Assembly: GCA_040002845.1 (NCBI GenBank)
Contig: JBDUDR010000003.1
Coordinates: 1 to 58,736, forward strand
Length of the DNA: 58,736 bases
Direction of reading: 5' to 3'
DNA from: JBDUDR01 sp040002845
GTDB lineage: Bacteria > Actinomycetota > Actinomycetes > Propionibacteriales > Nocardioidaceae
The position numbers and the translations under genes were made by a program. The number at the start of each line of letters is the position of its first letter. Within the stretch, counting starts at the first letter, position 1. Positions 17,448 to 25,661 of this stretch are shown here, piece after piece. The notes beneath the pieces are model-generated. The model was not told the origin of the DNA. It saw nothing but the letters and a program-made list of their open reading frames with translations, and did no database searches.

Positions 17448-17473
17448 GGAATCCCCAGCCACGTTCGTGCGTT
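17448..17473 (+). promoter_or_regulatory. Putative SigR/SigH-type ECF promoter of sigB
   Basis: GGAAT (17448-17452), an 18-base spacer (17453-17470) and GTT (17471-17473) exactly fit GGAAT-N18-GTT, the consensus of thiol-oxidative-stress ECF sigma factors SigR (Streptomyces) and SigH (mycobacteria). It lies 41 bases before the sigB ATG, leaving a short leader with GAGAGGA as ribosome-binding site. sigB genes are known SigH/SigE targets in mycobacteria. Confidence 0.7.
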
Positions 17474-17514
17474 TTAACCCAAGAACGGGTACACGATAGA
17501 GAGGAACGTCACTG

Positions 17515-18465
17515 ATGAATCGTCGTTCCCAGTCAGCCGACACCATCGAGGGCCGCGACAGCGTGGGCCTCTATCTTGACGAGATCGCTCGGACTCCCCT
17601 GCTCGACGCAGAGACCGAAGTGGAACTCTCCAAAGCGATCGAGGCCGGCATGCTGGCCGAGAAGCTGCTGGAGGAAGGACGCGTGGGCCGCCGCAAGGGC
17701 GGCGCGCCCAAGTGGGCGACCGAGGAAGAGCTCCAGTGGCTCGTCGACGAAGGCAGGCGGGCACAGCAGACTTTCGTCACCGCGAACCTGCGCCTGGTCG
17801 TGTCCATCGCGCGCAAGTACGGTCGTTCTCAGATGCCGCTGCTCGACCTCGTGCAAGAGGGCAACACCGGCCTGATCCGAGCCGTGGAGAAGTTCGACTA
17901 CGCCAAGGGATTCAAGTTCTCGACGTACGCCACCTGGTGGGTGCGGCAGGCCATCACGAGAGGCATCGCACAGCAGGCTCGAGTAGTGCGTCTGCCTGTG
18001 CATGTGGTCGAGGAACTCAACCAGGTCTCGGCTGCTCGCCGGTCGCTCGAACGTCAGCTCGGCCGCGAACCTGAGCCTGAGGAAGTCGCCGGCGAGCTGG
18101 GCATGGACCTCGACCGAGTGATCGACCTGCTGCGATGGGGACGCGACCACGTCAGCCTCGACTCCCCCGTCGACCAGGACGGTGACACCTCGCTTGGCGA
18201 CCTGGTTGCCCGCGAGACGACGCCGGGACCCGACGCGCAGTTCCTGGTCAGCGAGTCGCGGAACCGACTCGACGATCTGGTCGACCTGCTCGACGAGCGA
18301 GCCGCCGACATCATCAGGTCCCGCTACGGCCTGGTCGACGGACGCCAGGAGAAGCTGGCGGACATCGGTGGACGGCACGGCATCTCCGCCGAGCGCGTGC
18401 GCCAGATCGAACGTGAAGCGCTGGCAAGTCTCCGCCAGCTCGCGGACCCTGATCTAGCCGCCTGA
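17515..18465 (+). CDS. sigB: Group 2 sigma factor SigB
   Basis: A 316-residue primary-like sigma factor without the N-terminal extension of SigA. Region 1.2 is DSVGLYLDEIARTPLLDAETEVELSKAIEAG at about 15-45; region 2 is LRLVVSIARKYG, LLDLVQEGNTGLIRAVEKFDYAKGFKFSTYATWWVRQAITRG; region 4 is LADIGGRHGISAERVRQIEREAL at about 281-303. Near identity to SigA in regions 2.4 and 4.2 implies overlapping promoter recognition, as for SigB/HrdD-type alternative sigmas in stress or stationary phase. ATG at 17515 has GAGAGGA upstream. The last 12 bases overlap the 3' end of convergent coaE. Confidence 0.95.
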   Translation: MNRRSQSADTIEGRDSVGLYLDEIARTPLLDAETEVELSKAIEAGMLAEKLLEEGRVGRRKGGAPKWATEEELQWLVDEGRRAQQTFVTANLRLVVSIARKYGRSQMPLLDLVQEGNTGLIRAVEKFDYAKGFKFSTYATWWVRQAITRGIAQQARVVRLPVHVVEELNQVSAARRSLERQLGREPEPEEVAGELGMDLDRVIDLLRWGRDHVSLDSPVDQDGDTSLGDLVARETTPGPDAQFLVSESRNRLDDLVDLLDERAADIIRSRYGLVDGRQEKLADIGGRHGISAERVRQIEREALASLRQLADPDLAA

Positions 18466-19068
18466 GGACGGGTTTCCGGCCTTCAACGAGAGGTCATTCC
18501 AGACCTGGTCCACTCGGGCACGCAGCGCATCGAGGCCGCCGGTGTTGTCGATGACGACATCGGCGGCCTCCACTCGTTGCCGGGCAGACGCCTGCGAGTC
18601 GATCCTCGACTGTGCCTGTTCCTCGGTCATGCCGCGGTCTCTCATGAGCCTGTCGAGCCGCTCGGAACGAGGCGCCTCGACCGCGACCACGACGTCGAAC
18701 GACCCGGCCTGACCGGTCTCCACCAGCAAGGGGATTGTATGCACCACGACCGCGTCCCGATCGGCGGCGGCCTCGATCTCGGCCGCCCGTGAGCGCACCC
18801 TGGGGTGGATGATCGACTCCAGCACCCGGCGTTCGCCGGGATCGTCGAACACGCGAGCTGCCAATGCTGCCCGGTCCAGGTCACCGCGCCTGCCCAGGAC
18901 CCCGGTGCCGAAGTGCTGGACGACCTCGTCCAGCCCGCTGGTGCCCGGGCCGACGACCTCCCGCGCGAGCAGATCGGCGTCGATGACTACGGCGCCCAGC
19001 TCGGCAAGCCGGCGGCTCACCTCACTCTTGCCGGCCCCGATGCCGCCGGTCAGCCCTACGCGCAGCAC
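18454..19068 (-). CDS. coaE: Dephospho-CoA kinase
   Basis: Final step of coenzyme A synthesis: phosphorylates the ribose 3'-OH of dephospho-CoA with ATP. 204 residues. The P-loop GLTGGIGAGKSEVSRRLAELG is at about 5-25, followed by the DADLLAREVV motif and HPRVRSRAAE and LLVETG; the lid includes RDRGMTEEQAQSRIDSQAS. Length and motifs are full and canonical. In most actinobacteria coaE lies close to rpsA; here an epoxide hydrolase and a protease gene intervene. The 3' end overlaps sigB by 12 bp. Confidence 0.96.
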   Translation of the reverse strand: MLRVGLTGGIGAGKSEVSRRLAELGAVVIDADLLAREVVGPGTSGLDEVVQHFGTGVLGRRGDLDRAALAARVFDDPGERRVLESIIHPRVRSRAAEIEAAADRDAVVVHTIPLLVETGQAGSFDVVVAVEAPRSERLDRLMRDRGMTEEQAQSRIDSQASARQRVEAADVVIDNTGGLDALRARVDQVWNDLSLKAGNPSSGG

Positions 19069-19246
19069 GGCGTCAGCCTGTCACACACCCTGGTTTTCAC
19101 GGCGACGGCAGCACGATCCGACCACGCCAAGGTAGGTTTGCTTACGACCGATGTCAATGTGTGGCACAGGATGGTGAGATATCGGGATAAACCGTCCAAT
19201 CTCAAGCCTTGACATCGAACCCTTCTCGATCTCGGTCGATGAGGTC

Positions 19247-20368
19247 GTGCTGACGGACCTGCGAGCCCGGATCCGCAACACACGTTGGCCTGCCCTAGCG
19301 CCGGGTGCTCCCTGGGAGCACGGCGTCGACGAGGACTACCTCCGGCGGCTTCTTGACTACTGGGTCGAGGAGTTCGATTGGCGTGCTCGAGAGCGCGAGC
19401 TGAACGGGTTCGCGCAGTTCCGTGCGGAGCTGGATGGCGTCATGGTGCACTTTGTCCACGAGCGCTCACGCCGCCGACCTGGAATCCCGTTGATCCTGAC
19501 CAATGGTTGGCCAAGCAACTTCGTCGAGCTACTTCCGCTGGTGCCGTTGCTGACGGACCCAGACACCCATGGCATCGACGGGCCGGCCTTCGATCTCGTC
19601 ATCCCCTCGTTGCCGGGTTATGGGTTCTCCGAGCGGCCGGCCACCGTGGGCGTGAATTATCGCTACGTCGCCGGACTTTGGCAGCGCCTGATGCAGGGCC
19701 TGGGATACGCGCGTTACGGGGCAGGCGGCGGCGACTTCGGTGCTGGGGTCGCGACCCTGATGGCGCTCGACCAGCCGCAACGGTTGATTGGCCTCCATCT
19801 GAGCAACCTCGAACTGTCCCCGTACGTGGGTCCGGAGTCGCGCCCGCTCTCGAGCGACGAAGACAGTTATCTACACCACAGCGACCGCTTCTGGCAGACC
19901 GAGGGCGGATACAAGCAGATCCAGGCGACCAAACCGCAGACCCTCGCCTATGCCCTCAACGACTCCCCTGCGGGCCTGGCAGCGTGGATCCTCGACAAGT
20001 GGCGCTCGTGGGCTGATTCCGGGGGAGACCTCGATGGATACTTCGCACCTGATCTGCTGCTGACCGTAGTGACGCTCTACTGGGTCACACAGACGATGCC
20101 CACGTCGATCTTGGATTACTTCGACAACCGTTGGCATGGAGTCGAGCTCGGGCCAGATGACTTCGTCCACGTCCCGACCGCCATCGCCCTCTTCCCGCAA
20201 TTCGTCTCCGAGGGAGACCCGCCGCGCGAGTGGGTCGAGCGGCTCTACAACGTTCGCCAGTGGACGCCGATGCCAAGCGGGGGACATTTCGCCCCTATCG
20301 AGCAGCCTGAGTGTCTCGCCCAGGACATCGCCTCCTTTTTTTCTCGCATCACGGAGGACGAGCGCTAG
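19247..20368 (+). CDS. Epoxide hydrolase (EHN domain, alpha/beta hydrolase)
   Basis: A 373-residue soluble hydrolase that opens epoxides to diols through an aspartyl ester. The N-terminal EHN domain begins LTDLRARIRNTRWP with DEDYLRRLLDYWVEEFDWRARERELNGFAQF. The core has the oxyanion segment NGWPSNFVELLPLVP and nucleophile Asp in GGDFGAG (usually GGDWG). The C-terminal GGHFAPIEQPE holds the catalytic His. The EHN-like reading continues in frame for about 12 residues upstream (IEPFSISVDEVV) without any ATG, GTG or TTG, so the native start may be lost or unusual; GTG at 19247 is the first usable one. It looks like an insertion between coaE and rpsA. Confidence 0.85.
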   Translation: MLTDLRARIRNTRWPALAPGAPWEHGVDEDYLRRLLDYWVEEFDWRARERELNGFAQFRAELDGVMVHFVHERSRRRPGIPLILTNGWPSNFVELLPLVPLLTDPDTHGIDGPAFDLVIPSLPGYGFSERPATVGVNYRYVAGLWQRLMQGLGYARYGAGGGDFGAGVATLMALDQPQRLIGLHLSNLELSPYVGPESRPLSSDEDSYLHHSDRFWQTEGGYKQIQATKPQTLAYALNDSPAGLAAWILDKWRSWADSGGDLDGYFAPDLLLTVVTLYWVTQTMPTSILDYFDNRWHGVELGPDDFVHVPTAIALFPQFVSEGDPPREWVERLYNVRQWTPMPSGGHFAPIEQPECLAQDIASFFSRITEDER

Positions 20369-20411
20369 CTCCAGGTCGCGGGTTGACTGCCTGCGGCATC
20401 CTCCTGAGTCG

Positions 20412-23400
20412 TCAAAAGGCCGCTAGTCCTCGTGGCGTGCCCAAACCCGTCGGTGCGTCGTAGCCCGGGTGAGCCTCGCACATGTAGTTGTGCTTGCAGA
20501 ACCCGTTGGTGCCCTTTGTGACGTCGTAAAAACTCCCCGGAGAGGCGTACAGGTCGGCTGGGTCAAGGGTGCTGCCCGCTCCAGCGGCCGCCACCATGCC
20601 GGCGATCAAGGGTGAGGACACGCTCGTGCCGCCGACCACGAACCACCCATGGAACGGACCGAACCCGAACGAGTCGTAGACCGCCACGCCCGTCGACGGT
20701 GCGGCAACCGCCGAGATGTCTGCAACCGTACGCATGTGACAGGAGGGGTCGGTCTGGTAGGCGGGTTTGGCGAAGTACGCGGAACAACCGCTGCCGGCCC
20801 CCCACCAGGCGTTCTCCCGCCAACCCCGTGCGTTGGCCGCGTGGTGCAGCGCCGTGCCGCCGGCGCTGACCACCGCCGGGACGTTGGCTGGGAAGTTGGC
20901 CGGCCCGTATCCGAAGTCGCCAGACGATGCGACCATCGTCACTCCAGGCACGTCGTAGTGTGCCGAGAATCGATGGACATAAGCCCCCTCCTGGGCGCCA
21001 TAGCTGTTGTTCACCACGCTCGCGCCGGAAGCCACCGCGGTATCGACTGCCTTCGCCACCGACCGGATCGTGGACACGTTCGCCTCCACCAGGACCAGAT
21101 GACACTTCGGGCAGGCTGACGACGCCATCGCCAGGTCCAGCCCCGCCTCCAGCGCCCAACCCGCGTCTTTGTGTGGATAGTTGCCCTGCTCGCCGTCCTG
21201 GTTGAGCTTGGTGAAGCAACCGTTCGCCGTCGTGCACGGCGGCAGCCCGAATTGCTTGCGGTAGTGCGCTAGATCGGCTTCCGCGGTCGGCGCGTCGTAC
21301 GCGACCACCACGGCCAGCGTCTGACCAGCCCCGGTCCCTCGGGGAAGGTTGTAGGCGCCTCTCAGCTCCTGCGGCCCGTAGCCTTTGGGGTCAGCCGCGA
21401 AGCTGAGGTGCTGGACGCCCGAGCGGACCAGCGCGAAGCATCGCAGGTGGAGAGGCGCGGGCCTCCCACAGGCAGGCTTCCAGTCATGACGATCGGAACG
21501 ATCCGAAGCGGGCCGGGCCGCGGGTCGCGACAGTTTCAGTGGCACGACGTAGGCATGGTTTATCCGCTCGGTGACCGCGTTTCCCGCGGCATCGGTGGCC
21601 TTCACCTCGATGGTGGCGTACGTCTTCTTTGATGCGCTTGGGTTATCCACCCGAACTTTGTAGGTGTCCTGGTCGATCCGCGACAGGTCGGCGGGCTGCC
21701 AGGTGATGCCACCGTTGTACGAGAGCCGCAGCGAGGCCGATGTGATCCGTGGACCGGCCGCCCGGGCGAGGTGTGGCAAGTCCAGCCGGAACCTCATGAC
21801 GTCGTGCTTCGCGCGACCCAGCAGGGTCACCGGGAGGCGGTAGCGGGGGAAGATCAGCGGCAGGGGCCCCTTCCCGTGCTTGGACTTGAAGGTCCAGACG
21901 TCGTGCGCCCGTGTCGACTGCGTCCACACCTTGACGTCAGGAACGACGGACGCATCCAGCTTGTAGGTCTTCTCCGCGGCGGGCACCTTCAAGAAGCCGA
22001 ACGGCATGTATCTGCCACTGGCCAGCAGCCGACCATTCGAACTGATCGTCCACCGCGGTCCCTTGCCGGCGTAGTAGGCACCCGCGTGGCTGGGCATGGA
22101 GTCGGTCAGGGAATCGAGGAAGAACCGCATGGTGTCGCCGGTCCGGCACGCGGAACAGGCGAACCCCGTCGGCGCGCTGCGGATCGAGTGGCCCACGCCC
22201 GGGCGGATCGGCCCCTTGAACCAGTCGGCGTCCACCGCTTCCGCCGCCTGATAGGTATGGGGACGCCCGAACATGACCGCATCACGGAACGGTGGATAGT
22301 GGAAGTAGGCCTCGACCAGCGGCCACCAGGTGGCGTTCGGATTGCCGAGGAAGTAGTTGTCCCAAACAGACGGCCGGGTGAACGGCACTCCGCTCTCGAA
22401 GTCGAAGAAGTCACCGGGCAGGAACCGGAAGTCGACCCGGAAGCTGTGCCGTCCTCGCTCATCGGAGTAGTAGCGGTTGTGCTGCCTGCCGAAAGCACTT
22501 CGGGGATAAGCGAGGTCCAGGTCGGCGGGGATGCCGTTGAACCCCTGGATCGTGTCGAAGGTGGTTCTGGCTCCGGCCGCCAGATGCGACCGCACCTGAC
22601 TCGTCAGGGTGCCGACCGTCACGTCGGATGGCTTGACCGGATTGACGAGCAGCGGTGCACTCGGCACCGAACCGTAGAAGGACCCGAAACTGCCGTTCTT
22701 CGCGTCGTTGCGAAGGTAGACGAAGTCCACCTCCTTGGCCTTTGCGCCGGGCACGCTGACACCGGCCTTCGAGGTCGAGTCGGCCGTGGAAAGGACCAGC
22801 TTCATGTCATCAGTGACACTGAACTGTCCGTTCACGGCTACGCGGAAGCCCCGATGGGAGAAGTCCGTCGCGATCACAGCGTAGTTGCCATTGGGGACGC
22901 TGAGCTTGATGCCCGCCTTTCCGAAGAAGGCGTCAGCAAAGTACAGCCGCGTGTCGTCGACGTTCTGGACGACCGCGTCGCCGAACGGCAGGGCGGCCCC
23001 TGAGCTGTCCACGAACTTCACCGTTAGTGTGTGCAGCTCATACTTGCTCGAACCGCGAGCGGGTGCTGTCATCGGCCTTGCGCCTGCCAGCCGTACCGAC
23101 GCGACGCCCCTCCAAGCGCGCGGCTGACCCGCGGCGCGGGTACTGGCCTTGGTGTAGGAAGCCCGCGCGACGATCCGCCCCGAAGCGTTCGTGTGCGCCG
23201 ATCCAAGGTCGACTTGCAGTCCGCGCACCTGGTGGCCCGACGTGCCGCGCGTGAACGTCACGGTCACCGGCACCGAGCCATCGGTACGCGTCATCCGGCG
23301 CAACGCCAGCACATCGAACAAGGATGTGTCCAGATTCAACGTGTCGGCACGGGTGAGCGTACGGGGAAGGACGTAGGCGTGCCCCATGCCCGCAGTGACC

Positions 23401-23717
23401 TGCTGGCCGGCGCCGATGCTCGGTGACCCCGGTAGGAACCGAGCTCCGACCCGGCCTGAGCCCAACCGAGTGACAGCGACTCGGTCGCCCGTCACTAGCG
23501 TCACCACGAACGAGTGATGTGCTCCGCGGTTGGATGGGCCGCCGACGTGCTGCGCGAGTCGCGCGGAGGCCGCCGATGGGCGCGCTCCGGTGCTTGCATT
23601 CGCAGCAACCGGTGCGACCGCGGCGACCGACACGGCCAGTGCCGACGCAACTGTCGTCCGGATCGGGTGTGTGTAGAGGCTGTGCGCCCGGTGGTGCCGC
23701 GAAAGCCGTGCCGTCAT
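20412..23717 (-). CDS. Large secreted S53 family (sedolisin/kumamolisin-like) serine-carboxyl peptidase
   Basis: 1101 residues. Signal peptide: basic start MTARLSRHHRAHSLYTHPIR then a hydrophobic stretch ending near AANA. Residues of about 60-760 are not a normal sedolisin propeptide. They begin with the SFVVTLVTGDRVAVT segment seen in secreted actinobacterial subtilases and continue into beta-rich regions of unknown role. The S53 catalytic domain is at about 790-1101: Glu857 and Asp861 in WALEAGLDLA, oxyanion Asp934 in SSGDFG, Ser1032 in GGTSVSSP, and C-terminal calcium-site features (YDVTKGTNG, GYDAPTGLGTP). An extracellular, probably acid-active endopeptidase is predicted. ATG at 23717 follows GGGGGGA. 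The gene is convergent with the epoxide hydrolase. Confidence 0.88.
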   Translation of the reverse strand: MTARLSRHHRAHSLYTHPIRTTVASALAVSVAAVAPVAANASTGARPSAASARLAQHVGGPSNRGAHHSFVVTLVTGDRVAVTRLGSGRVGARFLPGSPSIGAGQQVTAGMGHAYVLPRTLTRADTLNLDTSLFDVLALRRMTRTDGSVPVTVTFTRGTSGHQVRGLQVDLGSAHTNASGRIVARASYTKASTRAAGQPRAWRGVASVRLAGARPMTAPARGSSKYELHTLTVKFVDSSGAALPFGDAVVQNVDDTRLYFADAFFGKAGIKLSVPNGNYAVIATDFSHRGFRVAVNGQFSVTDDMKLVLSTADSTSKAGVSVPGAKAKEVDFVYLRNDAKNGSFGSFYGSVPSAPLLVNPVKPSDVTVGTLTSQVRSHLAAGARTTFDTIQGFNGIPADLDLAYPRSAFGRQHNRYYSDERGRHSFRVDFRFLPGDFFDFESGVPFTRPSVWDNYFLGNPNATWWPLVEAYFHYPPFRDAVMFGRPHTYQAAEAVDADWFKGPIRPGVGHSIRSAPTGFACSACRTGDTMRFFLDSLTDSMPSHAGAYYAGKGPRWTISSNGRLLASGRYMPFGFLKVPAAEKTYKLDASVVPDVKVWTQSTRAHDVWTFKSKHGKGPLPLIFPRYRLPVTLLGRAKHDVMRFRLDLPHLARAAGPRITSASLRLSYNGGITWQPADLSRIDQDTYKVRVDNPSASKKTYATIEVKATDAAGNAVTERINHAYVVPLKLSRPAARPASDRSDRHDWKPACGRPAPLHLRCFALVRSGVQHLSFAADPKGYGPQELRGAYNLPRGTGAGQTLAVVVAYDAPTAEADLAHYRKQFGLPPCTTANGCFTKLNQDGEQGNYPHKDAGWALEAGLDLAMASSACPKCHLVLVEANVSTIRSVAKAVDTAVASGASVVNNSYGAQEGAYVHRFSAHYDVPGVTMVASSGDFGYGPANFPANVPAVVSAGGTALHHAANARGWRENAWWGAGSGCSAYFAKPAYQTDPSCHMRTVADISAVAAPSTGVAVYDSFGFGPFHGWFVVGGTSVSSPLIAGMVAAAGAGSTLDPADLYASPGSFYDVTKGTNGFCKHNYMCEAHPGYDAPTGLGTPRGLAAF

Positions 23718-23846
23718 GGCCCGGTCCCCCCAAGTCGATTTGACTGCTTGCGCTCCCGGCCGAGCTGCTGACCGACCGTTGGATATGAAGGACTGTAACC
23801 ACGAATTACCTGTGAGCGCCAGAGTGATCAGAGTGAAAATTGAGCA

Positions 23847-23873
23847 CGCCCGCCCGGTGACTCCGGACGGGCG
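23847..23873 (-). terminator. Rho-independent-like terminator of rpsA
   Basis: CGCCCGCCCGG (23847-23857) and CCGGACGGGCG (23863-23873) form an 11-bp stem with one mismatch and a 5-base loop. Read on the minus strand it lies 19 bases after the rpsA stop and is followed by a T-containing run (CAATTTTCAC), a fair intrinsic terminator. Confidence 0.65.
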
Positions 23874-23892
23874 GACTGTGGCTGGCGCTCGG

Positions 23893-25410
23893 CTAGCCCT
23901 GGCCGGTGAGCTTCTCGCGTAAGGCCTGCAGCGCTTCGTCCGAGGCCAGTGCACCGTCGCCTGGCGGCTCGGGGGTAGGCGCTGGCGCTGGCTCGCTCGC
24001 AGCAGGCTCAGCACCGGATTCGGAGTCAGAGTCGGATGAGTAGCTCGACCCCTCGCCGGCATCGAGCTCGGCCTTCTGCGCCTCCTCGATCTGCTTCTTG
24101 TGTGCCTCCCACCTGGTGTGTGCCTCCGAGTACTGCTGTTCCCACGCCGCGCGAGCCTCGTCGAACCCGGACAGCCACTCGCCCGTCTCCGGATCGAAGC
24201 CTTCAGGGTAGATGTAGTTTCCCTGGTCGTCGTACGACGCGGTCATGCCGTACAGCGTGGGGTCGAAGGTGTCTTCTGCCACCGTGGCCGCCGACTCGTT
24301 CGCCTGCTTCAGCGACAGCGAGATCCGGCGGCGCTCCAGGTCGATGTCGATGATTTTGACCATGACGTCGTCGTTGACCTGCACGATCTGCTCGGGGATC
24401 TCGACATGGCGCTCCGCCAGCTCCGAGATGTGCACCAGACCCTCGATGCCCTCCTCGACCCGCACGAACGAGCCGAAGGGCACCAGCTTGGTGACCTTGC
24501 CAGGCACGATCTGACCAATCTGATGGGTGCGGGCGAACTGCTGCCACGGATCTTCTTGGGTCGCCTTCAGCGACAACGAGACGCGCTCGCGGTCCATGTC
24601 GACGTCGAGAACCTCGACGGTGACCTCCGTGCCGACCTCGACCACCTCGCTGGGATGGTCGATGTGCTTCCAGGACAGCTCCGAGACATGGACGAGGCCG
24701 TCGACCCCACCGAGATCCACGAACGCACCGAAGTTGACTATCGAGGACACGACGCCCTTGCGGATCTGACCCTTCTGCAGCTGGGTGAGGAAGTTCTGCC
24801 GCACCTCGGACTGCGTCTGCTCGAGCCAGGCTCGCCGAGACAGAACGACGTTGTTGCGGTTCTTGTCGAGCTCGATGATCTTGGCCTCGAGCTCCTTGCC
24901 GACGTACGGCTGGAGGTCGCGTACACGTCGCATCTCCACCAGCGAAGCTGGCAGGAAGCCGCGCAAGCCGATGTCGAGGATCAGACCGCCCTTGACCACC
25001 TCGATGACGGAACCCGTGACCACGCCGTCTTCCTCTTTGATCTGCTCGATCGTGCCCCAGGCGCGTTCGTACTGAGCGCGCTTCTTTGACAGGATCAACC
25101 GGCCTTCCTTGTCCTCCTTCTGCAGGACCAGGGCCTCGACCTTGTCACCGACGGCCACCACGTCATGGGGGTCGACATCATGCTTGATCGACAGCTCACG
25201 AGACGGGATGACGCCCTCGGTCTTGTAGCCGATGTCGAGCAGAACCTCGTCACGGTCAACCTTGACGATCGTGCCGTCGACGATGTCGCCGTCGTTGAAG
25301 TACTTGATCGTCTCGTCGATGGCTGCGAGGAAAGCTTCCTCTGAACCGATGTCGTTGATCGCTACCTGAGGGGTGTTGCTTGTGGGTGGTGCGTCGATGC
25401 TGCTGGTCAT
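23893..25410 (-). CDS. rpsA: 30S ribosomal protein S1
   Basis: Binds mRNA on the small ribosomal subunit and helps initiation. 505 residues with four S1 RNA-binding repeats: DGDIVDGTIVKVDRDEVLLDIGYKTEGVIP, EDGVVTGSVIEVVKGGLILDIGLRGFLPASL, KGVVSSIVNFGAFVDLGGVDGLVHVSEL, and PGKVTKLVPFGSFVRVEEGIEGLVHISEL. Four repeats is the usual actinobacterial form (six in E. coli). The C-terminal 130 residues are low-complexity, with a Ser/Asp-rich segment then Pro/Ala-rich repeats. ATG at 25410 begins MTSSIDAPPTS as in relatives; an in-frame extension to 25485 is unlikely. A hairpin terminator follows at 23847-23873. Confidence 0.96.
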   Translation of the reverse strand: MTSSIDAPPTSNTPQVAINDIGSEEAFLAAIDETIKYFNDGDIVDGTIVKVDRDEVLLDIGYKTEGVIPSRELSIKHDVDPHDVVAVGDKVEALVLQKEDKEGRLILSKKRAQYERAWGTIEQIKEEDGVVTGSVIEVVKGGLILDIGLRGFLPASLVEMRRVRDLQPYVGKELEAKIIELDKNRNNVVLSRRAWLEQTQSEVRQNFLTQLQKGQIRKGVVSSIVNFGAFVDLGGVDGLVHVSELSWKHIDHPSEVVEVGTEVTVEVLDVDMDRERVSLSLKATQEDPWQQFARTHQIGQIVPGKVTKLVPFGSFVRVEEGIEGLVHISELAERHVEIPEQIVQVNDDVMVKIIDIDLERRRISLSLKQANESAATVAEDTFDPTLYGMTASYDDQGNYIYPEGFDPETGEWLSGFDEARAAWEQQYSEAHTRWEAHKKQIEEAQKAELDAGEGSSYSSDSDSESGAEPAASEPAPAPTPEPPGDGALASDEALQALREKLTGQG

Positions 25411-25661
25411 GTGGGATTGGACTCCGATGGGCTGATGGCATAGTCGTGCGGGCGCGCAGCGGGTTCTTTGGTCGCGGTTTGCCATTTGACCCGGCCCGGC
25501 ACGCCTGCGTGCTGGTCCTGACAGGTGTCAGGCAGGTCGACAGATTGCGAGCACGAGCCTGCTCGGTATGAGGCCGTACAAACTCGTTGCGCAGCCGTCA
25601 GGATATGCGGGTGGCGCGCATGCGGTCAACGCGGGTCGGCAGGTGCGACCCGCTCTGGCCA
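25411..25661. promoter_or_regulatory. Leader and upstream region of rpsA
   Basis: About 250 bp without a gene, between the rpsA start and the stop of the M18 aminopeptidase. It holds a perfect palindrome, CCTGACAGGTGTCAGG (25517-25532), 107 bases before the rpsA start. That could be an operator or a leader hairpin. I could not identify a -35/-10 pair with confidence. Confidence 0.35.
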
